DNA of 5,681 bases from an uncultured Eubacteriales bacterium (GTDB lineage: Bacteria > Bacillota > Clostridia > Christensenellales > Pumilibacteraceae), in assembly GCA_900553005.1 (NCBI GenBank), contig USBU01000089.1, positions 1 to 5,681 of the forward strand. The letters run 5' to 3'. Positions 1 through 5,656 of this stretch are shown piece after piece. Made by a program: the position numbers and the translations under genes. Under the pieces are notes generated by a model. That model worked only from the letters and a program-made list of their open reading frames with translations, was not told where the DNA came from and made no database searches. Position 1 is the first letter of the stretch. Every line of letters begins with the position of its first letter.

Positions 1-1
1 T

Positions 2-130
2 CCTAAGCGTATTTATATAGTAAATTATGAAAATTCGTATATAGACGTTCTGCCGGAGGAAAAATTTGTATTAAACGGTCCGGCGGCGTTGGACGTAAAA
101 AACGGCAGAATAAAAAATATAATCGGTTGA
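2..130 (+). CDS. C-terminal fragment of a possible DapF/PhzF-fold isomerase
   Basis: This is the last 42 codons of a gene whose start lies left of the window; the frame is open from position 2 and ends in TGA at 128-130. The visible tail runs PKRIYIVNYENSYIDV, then FVLNGPAALDVKNGRI. The pattern of a beta strand, a short acidic turn, then hydrophobic-x-GPA-x-x-x-V-x-x-G-x-I resembles the end of diaminopimelate epimerase (typically MTGPA..VF.GE) and, less closely, of PhzF-family isomerases, which share the fold. DapF interconverts LL- and meso-diaminopimelate for lysine and cell-wall synthesis. The catalytic cysteines would lie upstream and cannot be seen, so the family call is inference from a short tail. 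That the frame is coding is better supported, because it stops just before a good promoter and the next gene on the same strand. An unrelated beta-rich protein is possible. Confidence 0.4.
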   Translation, partial: PKRIYIVNYENSYIDVLPEEKFVLNGPAALDVKNGRIKNIIG

Positions 131-149
131 CTTAAAAAATAATCGGTTG
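119..149 (+). repeat. 11-bp direct repeat over the exporter promoter
   Basis: ATAATCGGTTG occurs at 119-129 and again at 139-149, a 20-bp period, close to two helical turns. An upstream A-run (AAAA at 114-117 and 134-137) is shared at the same spacing. The first copy runs into the -35 element and the second ends directly against the -10 element. A same-face pair of sites in this position is what a repressor or activator operator could look like, but it may also be a chance or slippage duplication. No regulator gene is visible in the window. Confidence 0.6.
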
Positions 150-155
150 TATAAT
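127..155 (+). promoter_or_regulatory. Sigma-A type promoter of the ABC exporter operon
   Basis: The -35 element TTGACT (127-132) and the -10 element TATAAT (150-155) are separated by exactly 17 bases. That is one mismatch from the sigma-70/sigma-A consensus. Transcription would start near 161-163, leaving a leader of only about 20 bases that consists mostly of the ribosome binding site. The -35 overlaps the stop codon of the upstream gene, so the exporter has its own transcript even if read-through also occurs. The leader is too short for a drug-sensing leader peptide or riboswitch. Confidence 0.8.
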
Positions 156-171
156 AGTACGGTAAAAAAAC

Positions 172-176
172 GGAGG
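172..176 (+). promoter_or_regulatory. Ribosome binding site that fixes the start of the first ABC gene
   Basis: GGAGG lies 6 bases before the ATG at 183. The alternative in-frame ATG at 177 directly abuts this site, and the in-frame TTG at 147 lies in the promoter spacer upstream of the predicted transcription start. Both alternatives are therefore unlikely. Confidence 0.75.
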
Positions 177-182
177 ATGCGA

Positions 183-1910
183 ATGATCAATAAACTGCTG
201 CCGTGCGTTGGAAAGTATAAGATTTACGCTATACTTGCGCCGTTGATGATGCTTGTAGAGGTCGCAATGGAGGTTTTGCTGCCTATTGTCATGAAAAATA
301 TCATAGACATAGGCATTAACGGAAACAATCCGGATTACTGTCTTAAATACGGTCTTTTGATGATTGCAATGTCGTTGTTTTCCATGTTGGGCGGAGCTTT
401 GTCCGGCAGGTTTACCGCTGTTGCCGGAACCGGTTTTGCCAAGGGCATAAGAAAAAAGCTTTTCGATAAAATTCAGGATTTTTCTTTCTATAACGTTGAC
501 AGATACTCAACGGCTTCGCTGGTTACAAGACTGACGACCGACGTGACAAACACTCAGATGGCGTTTATGACCGTTATACGTATTTTGGTACGCGGCCCGG
601 CCATGCTTATTTTTGCGACTATTATGGCGATTACGATAAATCCGTCGCTGTCGTTAATTTTTGCTTTCGCTATCCCGGTTCTCGGCGTATCTTTGTTTTT
701 GATAATGACTAAGGCTCATCCGCGTTTTAAGCTGATGCTCAAAAAGTACGATCAGCTGAACAGCGACGTTCAGGAGGATCTTGTTGCCATTCATACCGTT
801 AAATCTTATGTTCGTGAGGATTATGAAAACGAGAAATTCAAATACTGCTCGGATGAGGTAAGGCGTACTCAGGTCAGGGCGGAAAAGCTTATTATACTCA
901 ACGGACCTATTATGCAGCTGTGCATGTACGGCTGCATGCTGGCGGTATTTTGGTTCGGCGCGGATTTTGCAATACACGGCACGCTGACGGCAGGCGATAT
1001 CACCAGCTTTATAACATACATAATACAGATACTTATGTCGTTGATGATGATAGCGATGTCGTTTGTTCAGATCGTTATTTCGCGTGCGTCAATGAACAGA
1101 ATCGTCGAGGTACTTGACGAAAAAATCGATATAGACGACGCTGACGCCGACCCCGGTCTGATTCCGGAGGACGGCAGCGTAAAGTTCGATAATGTGAAAT
1201 TCGGTTACAGTAAAGACGGCGGAAACCTTGTGTTCGACGGCTTGAGTTTTGAAATTAAAAGCGGTGAGACCGTGGGAATTATAGGCGGCACCGGTTCGGC
1301 GAAAAGCTCTCTCGTGCAGCTTATACCGCGGCTTTACGACGTTTGCGGCGGCAGCGTTACGGTTGGCGGTCATGACGTCAAGGATTATAAGCTGAAAAAT
1401 CTGCGTGACGACGTTGCCATGGTTTTGCAGAAAAACGTTCTGTTTTCGGGTACGATCATGGAAAATCTTAAGTGGGGCAATGAAAACGCTACGGACGAAC
1501 AGGTGTATGAAGCTGCCAAAGCTGCCGAAGCGCACGATTTTATCATGTCTTTTCCAAATGGATATAATACCGACCTCGGACAGGGCGGCGTAAATGTTTC
1601 CGGCGGCCAAAAGCAGAGGCTTTGTATTGCACGCGCGCTTTTGAAGGATCCTAAAATAATCATTCTGGACGATTCTACAAGCGCTGTCGATACCGCTACG
1701 GACGCTAGGATTAGGGCGGCGTTCAGGAAAAATCTGGCGCATATTACGACTATCATTATCGCTCAGCGTATAAGCTCCGTCAGCGACGCGGATAAAATTA
1801 TAGTTATGGACGACGGAAAAATCATGGGGATGGGTACGCACGAGGAGTTGTTGAAAACAAATGAAATATACCGCGAGGTTTATGCTTCGCAGATGAAGGG
1901 GGTGGAGTAA
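183..1910 (+). CDS. Heterodimeric ABC exporter, degenerate-site subunit (TMD-NBD half-transporter)
   Basis: This 575-residue half-transporter has an N-terminal type-I exporter membrane domain (about residues 12-305, six predicted helices, the first two near 14-38 and 55-77) fused to a nucleotide-binding domain (about 332-575). The visible motifs are Walker A GGTGSAKSS (368-376), Q-loop Q416, signature VSGGQ (472-476), Walker B IIILDD (492-497), D-loop SAVD (500-503) and switch-loop Q528. Three ATPase positions deviate: Ala373 replaces the Gly before the Walker A Lys, Asp497 replaces the catalytic Glu, and Gln528 replaces the switch His. The Glu-to-Asp and His-to-Gln pair marks the non-catalytic subunit of heterodimeric exporters such as TM287, LmrC and BmrC. 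It should pair with the product of the next gene, one base downstream, in the cytoplasmic membrane to export drugs, lipids or peptides by ATP hydrolysis. The substrate cannot be read from the sequence. Confidence 0.93.
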   Translation: MINKLLPCVGKYKIYAILAPLMMLVEVAMEVLLPIVMKNIIDIGINGNNPDYCLKYGLLMIAMSLFSMLGGALSGRFTAVAGTGFAKGIRKKLFDKIQDFSFYNVDRYSTASLVTRLTTDVTNTQMAFMTVIRILVRGPAMLIFATIMAITINPSLSLIFAFAIPVLGVSLFLIMTKAHPRFKLMLKKYDQLNSDVQEDLVAIHTVKSYVREDYENEKFKYCSDEVRRTQVRAEKLIILNGPIMQLCMYGCMLAVFWFGADFAIHGTLTAGDITSFITYIIQILMSLMMIAMSFVQIVISRASMNRIVEVLDEKIDIDDADADPGLIPEDGSVKFDNVKFGYSKDGGNLVFDGLSFEIKSGETVGIIGGTGSAKSSLVQLIPRLYDVCGGSVTVGGHDVKDYKLKNLRDDVAMVLQKNVLFSGTIMENLKWGNENATDEQVYEAAKAAEAHDFIMSFPNGYNTDLGQGGVNVSGGQKQRLCIARALLKDPKIIILDDSTSAVDTATDARIRAAFRKNLAHITTIIIAQRISSVSDADKIIVMDDGKIMGMGTHEELLKTNEIYREVYASQMKGVE

Positions 1911-1911
1911 T

Positions 1912-3801
1912 ATGCCTCCGTTCAAAAATCAGAAATCAGCAAAGCCCAAAAACGCGCGCGGCACTATTAAGCGGCTGCTGAAATATCTGGGAAAATTTAA
2001 GCTGGCGTTGACCTTTGTATTTATCGGTATTCTTTTAAGTTCGGTAGTATCGATAATCAACACGTATTTTGTGTCGATATTGATAGACGACTATATAACT
2101 CCGTATATAGGTAATTGGGCGGGAATCGTTAAAAACCTGTCGATTGCGGTGCTTGTGATGGGATCGTTTTATCTTGTCGGTATTCTTTCGCTTTATATGT
2201 ATAACAGGCTTATGGTTTATATTTCGTCGCGCACGCTTAACCGTATCCGCGACGATATGTTCACGCATATGCAGACGCTGCCCATAAAATACTTTGACAC
2301 CCATACGCACGGCGAGCTCATGTCAAGATACACCAACGACGTCGATACCTTGAGAGAGGTTATCAGCATGAGCTTTCCGCAGCTTATTATGTCCGCGATA
2401 AATATTGCCGGCGTATTCGTTATGATGCTGATACTGTCTCCGATACTGACGGCGGCGATAGTAGTCATGATAGTGGTTATGCTGGTGCTTATTAAAATTC
2501 TAACCTCTAAAAGCGGTAAAAATTTCAAGCGGCAGCAAAAGGCTATCGGCGACGTAAACGGTTACATAGAGGAGATGATAGACGGACAGCGTGTAGTAAA
2601 GGTATTTTGTCATGAGCCTGCCGTCAAAGAAGGCTTTGAAAAACTTAACGAGACCTTGCGCGATTCGTCCTGCGCCGCTAATACTTATGCCAATATCCTT
2701 ATGCCTATTATGGGCAACCTATCGCACATAACCTATGCGGTTATCGCAATAATAGGCTCTGTGCTCAGCATTTCAGGTATAGGCGGGATTTCGGTCGGCG
2801 TGTTGGTTTCCTTCCTTATGGCAATACGTCAGCTTGCAAATCCGATTACTCAGGTGTCGCAGCAGACCAATGCGATTCTTGCCGGATTGGCCGGTGCGGA
2901 GCGTATCTTCGAAATGATGGATGAGAAAAGCGAAATCGACGACGGATACGTAGAGCTTGTAAACGCGGAAATTGCACCGGACGGTTCCATTGTTGAGACG
3001 AAGAAAAAGACTAATATATGGGCGTGGAAGCACCCGCATAGCGACGGTTCTGTTACTTATACCAGGTTAGAGGGCAAGGTGGAGCTTGAAAACGTGGTTT
3101 TCGGCTATGAGCCGGACAAAATTGTACTCAAGGGCTTGTCGCTGTATGCAAAGCCCGGGCAGAAAATCGCGTTTGTCGGTTCTACCGGTGCCGGCAAGAC
3201 CACGATTACAAGCCTTATAAATCGGTTTTATGAGATTCAGGACGGAAAAATCCGTTACGACGGTATCAATATAACTAAGATCAAAAAAGCCGATTTAAGA
3301 AGGTCTTTGGGGGCTGTTTTGCAAGATACTCATTTGTTTACGGGAAGTGTGCGCGATAACGTAAGATACGGCAGGCTGGACGCTACCGACGCAGAGGTTG
3401 AGGAAGCGTGCAAAATTGCCAACGCGGACGGATTTATAAAGCATCTGCCGGAAGGGTACGATACGATGCTTACGTCGGACGGAGCCAATCTCAGCCAGGG
3501 CCAGCGTCAGCTTTTGTCGATTGCTCGCGCTGCCGTAGCCGATCCTCCGGTGCTGGTTCTTGACGAAGCTACAAGCTCCATAGATACGAGGACAGAGCAT
3601 CTTATTGAAAAGGGTATGGACGAGCTGATGCGCGGTCGCACGGTTTTCGTTATTGCGCACAGACTGAGCACAGTGCGTAATTCCGACGCCATAATGGTTT
3701 TGGAAAAGGGTGAAATCATAGAGCGCGGCAATCACGAGCAGCTTATCGAGCAGCAGGGCACGTATTATAAGCTTTATACCGGAATGTTTGAATTAAGCTG
3801 A
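1912..3801 (+). CDS. Heterodimeric ABC exporter, catalytic subunit (TMD-NBD half-transporter)
   Basis: This 629-residue half-transporter has a membrane domain (about residues 28-310, helices near 30-52, 75-97, 158-198 and 263-305) and an NBD (about 388-629). Its ATPase set is complete: Walker A GSTGAGKTT (423-431), Q-loop Q471, Walker B VLVLDE with catalytic Glu552, D-loop SSID (555-558) and switch His583. Its signature is LSQGQ (527-531) instead of LSGGQ. In the dimer that signature faces the degenerate Walker A/B of the upstream subunit, while this subunit's intact Walker A/B faces the upstream VSGGQ, giving one hydrolytic and one silent site. An unusually long linker (about 341-387), rich in charged residues and containing WAWKHPH, separates membrane domain and NBD. 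It makes this protein longer than a standard half-transporter of about 580 residues. The start codon is one base after the upstream stop, with GGTGGAG (1901-1907) as binding site inside the first gene, which suggests translational coupling and a 1:1 ratio. Relatives are TM288, LmrD and BmrD; the substrate is unknown. Confidence 0.94.
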   Translation: MPPFKNQKSAKPKNARGTIKRLLKYLGKFKLALTFVFIGILLSSVVSIINTYFVSILIDDYITPYIGNWAGIVKNLSIAVLVMGSFYLVGILSLYMYNRLMVYISSRTLNRIRDDMFTHMQTLPIKYFDTHTHGELMSRYTNDVDTLREVISMSFPQLIMSAINIAGVFVMMLILSPILTAAIVVMIVVMLVLIKILTSKSGKNFKRQQKAIGDVNGYIEEMIDGQRVVKVFCHEPAVKEGFEKLNETLRDSSCAANTYANILMPIMGNLSHITYAVIAIIGSVLSISGIGGISVGVLVSFLMAIRQLANPITQVSQQTNAILAGLAGAERIFEMMDEKSEIDDGYVELVNAEIAPDGSIVETKKKTNIWAWKHPHSDGSVTYTRLEGKVELENVVFGYEPDKIVLKGLSLYAKPGQKIAFVGSTGAGKTTITSLINRFYEIQDGKIRYDGINITKIKKADLRRSLGAVLQDTHLFTGSVRDNVRYGRLDATDAEVEEACKIANADGFIKHLPEGYDTMLTSDGANLSQGQRQLLSIARAAVADPPVLVLDEATSSIDTRTEHLIEKGMDELMRGRTVFVIAHRLSTVRNSDAIMVLEKGEIIERGNHEQLIEQQGTYYKLYTGMFELS

Positions 3802-3846
3802 TACGTATTCGGCAAATTAATCAAAAATGCGCAAATGTTTTGTTTT

Positions 3847-3863
3847 AACGGCGTAAATCCGTT
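3847..3863 (+). repeat. Short inverted repeat touching the rpmF -35 element
   Basis: AACGG (3847-3851) and CCGTT (3859-3863) are inverted copies around a 7-base centre, and the right arm includes the first two bases of the -35 hexamer. It could be a weak operator. It is too small and lacks a following T run, so it is not a convincing terminator for the ABC operon. The rest of 3802-3861 shows no clear gene, terminator or RNA. Confidence 0.3.
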
Positions 3864-3890
3864 GACAAAGAAATGGTTTTCCCGTATAAT
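3862..3890 (+). promoter_or_regulatory. Perfect-consensus sigma-A promoter of the rpmF-plsX-rnc operon
   Basis: TTGACA (3862-3867) and TATAAT (3885-3890) with a 17-base spacer match the housekeeping sigma consensus at all twelve positions. Transcription should begin near 3896-3898 and leave a leader of about 45 bases before rpmF. Such strength fits a ribosomal protein gene that must be expressed at high level. It also separates this operon from the exporter genes upstream. Confidence 0.9.
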
Positions 3891-3927
3891 AATATAGCGA
3901 TTTGAGGAAAGCAAACATTTTACAAAC

Positions 3928-3934
3928 AGGAGGT
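3928..3934 (+). promoter_or_regulatory. Ribosome binding site that fixes the rpmF start
   Basis: AGGAGGT is complementary to the 3' end of 16S rRNA and lies 7 bases before the ATG at 3942. An in-frame GTG at 3933 falls inside this site and is not a plausible start. Confidence 0.85.
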
Positions 3935-3941
3935 GCTTAAA

Positions 3942-4130
3942 ATGGCAGTCCCAAAACATAAAGTTTCCAAGCAGGCCGGTAATTCAAGGTATGCTAATTG
4001 GAAAATCGAAGCTCCTGCCGTAGGCGAGTGTCCGCAGTGTCATTCTCCTAAGCTAAGCCACAGAGCTTGCAAGGCTTGCGGTTACTACGACAAGACCAGA
4101 AGCGTCGAAGTTAAACAGGATAAGGAATAA
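3942..4130 (+). CDS. rpmF: Large-subunit ribosomal protein bL32, zinc-ribbon form
   Basis: This 62-residue protein begins MAVPKHKVSK, the hallmark N-terminus of L32. It carries a four-cysteine zinc ribbon, C30-P-Q-C33 and C43-K-A-C46, followed by GYYDKT, typical of the family's C-terminal half. L32 is a small protein of the 50S subunit. The intact cysteines mark the zinc-binding (C+) version rather than the zinc-independent paralogue some bacteria carry for zinc starvation. Length is normal. It is the first gene of its operon, with a consensus promoter and strong ribosome binding site, and is followed after 65 bases by plsX, a widely conserved neighbour. The yceD (DUF177) gene often found just upstream of rpmF is not present here. 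Confidence 0.97.
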   Translation: MAVPKHKVSKQAGNSRYANWKIEAPAVGECPQCHSPKLSHRACKACGYYDKTRSVEVKQDKE

Positions 4131-4149
4131 GGTTAATTTTAGTCTGATT

Positions 4150-4178
4150 GGCCCCGTAAGTTATACGGGGCCGGTTTT
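4150..4178 (+). terminator. GC-rich hairpin with short T run between rpmF and plsX (partial terminator or processing stem)
   Basis: GGCCCCGTA (4150-4158) and TACGGGGCC (4164-4172) form a perfect 9-bp stem with a 5-base loop. It can be extended downward by a few wobble and A-T pairs (to 4146 and 4176), and TTTT follows at 4175-4178. This has the form of an intrinsic terminator with a weak T run. Because plsX begins 18 bases later with no visible promoter of its own, the hairpin probably allows partial read-through. That would give abundant rpmF mRNA and less plsX-rnc mRNA. It could also stabilise the 3' end of a processed rpmF transcript. Confidence 0.75.
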
Positions 4179-4195
4179 ATAGTCGGAGGTTTTTT

Positions 4196-5230
4196 ATGAT
4201 AAAGATTGTAATTGATGCGTTCGGCGCTGATAAGGGACCGGAGGTGATAGTCAAGGGCGCGTTGGACGCGCTTGCGCTTAAAAGCGATATGCGTATAATT
4301 ATCTGCGGAGATGCCGGCGTTATTTCCGCTGAATTAAGCAAGTACGATTACGATAAAACAAGAATAATTATCGAGGACGCAAAAGAGCAGATTACCAACG
4401 AGGAATCTCCCACTGCGGCGATACGTTCAAAAAAGGATTCGTCGCTCGTGCGCGCGCTAGAGCTGACTAAAACGGATCCTGAGGTTGTAGGCATGATTTC
4501 TGCCGGAAGTACGGGCGCAGTGCTTGCCGGAGGAATTTTTAAGGTGGGACGTATAAAAGGAGTGCTTCGTCCCGCGCTGTGTCCGGTTCTGCCTACGATG
4601 ACGGGCGGTAAAGTGTGTATAGTTGACTGCGGAGCCAATGTCGATTGCCGGCCCGAATATTTGGAACAGTTTGCTTTAATGGGAAGCGATTATATGAAAG
4701 CAGTCTGCGGCATTGAAAATCCTCGTGTTGCTTTGGTGTCGGTAGGCGTGGAGGACAAAAAGGGAAACGAGCTTACTCACGAGGTTTTTGAAAGGCTTAA
4801 AAAGCAGCCTGTAAATTTTGTAGGAAATATGGAGGCACGCGACGCGTTGTCCGGCAATTACGATGTTCTTGTGTGCGACGGCTTTGTGGGAAACGTATTG
4901 CTGAAATCCATTGAGGGAACCGCTTCAATGGTCATGAAAATGATGAAGAAGGAAATTTTGGGCTCCTTTTCCGCTAAAATCGGTGCGGTTTTCATGAAAA
5001 AGGCGTTAGGAAATCTTAAAACCAGTATGGATTATCATGCTTTCGGCGGCGCGGCATTTTTGGGCGTGGAAAAAATCGTAATAAAGTCGCACGGTTCGTC
5101 CAATGCAAAGGCTATTACCGCCTGCGTGGATCAGGTCGTTAAAATGCACGAGCTTAATCTTATTCCAAATATCAAGGCTGCGATAAGCGCGTCGCTTGCC
5201 TCTAAAGAAGAAAAAACCGAAAATGATTGA
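4196..5230 (+). CDS. plsX: Phosphate acyltransferase PlsX
   Basis: This 344-residue enzyme makes acyl-phosphate from acyl-ACP and inorganic phosphate. PlsY then uses the acyl-phosphate to acylate glycerol-3-phosphate, the first step of phospholipid synthesis in most Gram-positive bacteria. Family motifs appear in order: the N-terminal strand and loop IDAFGADKGPE (6-16), SAGSTGAVLAGG (102-113), GRIKGVLRPALCPVLPT (118-134), DCGANVDCRPEYL (144-156), GIENPRVALVSVG (172-184), KGNELT (189-194), NFVGNMEARD (207-216), VCDGFVGNVLLKSIEGTA (226-243) and DYHAFGGAAFLGV (279-291). Length is near the usual 330-350, with a slightly long charged tail. No signal peptide is seen, consistent with a peripheral membrane enzyme. 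GGAGGT (4185-4190) lies 5 bases before the ATG. Expression probably comes by read-through of the hairpin after rpmF. The stop overlaps the start of rnc by 8 bases. Confidence 0.97.
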   Translation: MIKIVIDAFGADKGPEVIVKGALDALALKSDMRIIICGDAGVISAELSKYDYDKTRIIIEDAKEQITNEESPTAAIRSKKDSSLVRALELTKTDPEVVGMISAGSTGAVLAGGIFKVGRIKGVLRPALCPVLPTMTGGKVCIVDCGANVDCRPEYLEQFALMGSDYMKAVCGIENPRVALVSVGVEDKKGNELTHEVFERLKKQPVNFVGNMEARDALSGNYDVLVCDGFVGNVLLKSIEGTASMVMKMMKKEILGSFSAKIGAVFMKKALGNLKTSMDYHAFGGAAFLGVEKIVIKSHGSSNAKAITACVDQVVKMHELNLIPNIKAAISASLASKEEKTEND

Positions 5231-5656
5231 CGAGCGCAAAATCCGTATTATCGAACAGCGTATCGGCTATACGTTTAAAGATAAAAATCTGCTTGTACGT
5301 GCTTTTACTCATTCGAGCTTTGTCAATGAAAATAAGGATGCTGTCGACTATCAGCGTCTTGAGTATTTGGGTGACAGCATAATAGGATTTTTATGCGCCG
5401 AGGAAAATTATCTTAATTCGTCGTTCAGCGAGGGTAAAATGACCGACGCGAGGAAAGCCAAGGTGTCTACGCCGGCTTTGGCTTCGGATATGGACGCTTT
5501 GGGCATATTCGATTTCGTCAGGACAGGCAAAGGGGCTTCGTCGATAAAAAACAACGATAAGCTTAAGGCGGACGTTGTCGAGGCTTTGGCCGCGGCGATA
5601 TATTTGGATTCCGGAAGAAATATGGCAGCCGTCCGGGAATTTTATCTGTGTAAAAT
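5223..5656 (+). CDS. rnc: Ribonuclease III, C-terminally truncated by the contig end
   Basis: RNase III cuts double-stranded RNA, including rRNA precursors and structured mRNAs. About 144 genuine codons are visible, covering nearly all of the catalytic domain. The signature YQRLEYLGDS (43-52) supplies metal-binding Glu47 and Asp51, and KADVVEALAAAIYLDSG (115-131) supplies Asp117 and Glu120, matching E. coli E41, D45, D114 and E117. GYTFKDKNLLVRAFTHSSF (15-33) is the usual N-terminal helix pair. Gln44 stands where E. coli has E38; I recall Gln there in other family members. The double-stranded RNA-binding domain that normally completes a protein of about 220-240 residues is missing because the read runs into adapter at 5657, not because the gene is broken. 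The frame stays open through the adapter to 5681 and would add a false tail including CLLYTSDA. The start overlaps plsX by 8 bases (ATGATTGA) with no strong ribosome binding site, suggesting translational coupling. Confidence 0.95.

Noticed and set aside
118..123. Second TATAAT box upstream of the exporter promoter
   Set aside because: No -35-like hexamer lies 16-18 bases upstream. The nearest candidate (TTGGAC at 89-94) is 23 bases away, so the match is best explained by the direct repeat.
147..182. TTG start at 147 (or ATG at 177) extending the first ABC protein by up to 12 residues
   Set aside because: The TTG lies in the promoter spacer, upstream of the likely transcription start. The ATG at 177 abuts the ribosome binding site. 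The ATG at 183 has ideal spacing, and the protein then begins like its family.
1089..1925. Long open frame of 278 codons on the minus strand
   Set aside because: It is antisense to the first ABC gene, has no recognisable motif, and follows from the codon usage of the real gene. The other minus-strand frames are similar shadows.
3802..3861. Terminator after the ABC exporter operon
   Set aside because: Only a 5-bp inverted repeat without a following T run is visible. The exporter transcript may end by another mechanism or read through.
3933..3941. GTG start giving a three-residue longer L32
   Set aside because: It sits inside the AGGAGGT ribosome binding site, and L32 proteins begin MAVPK.
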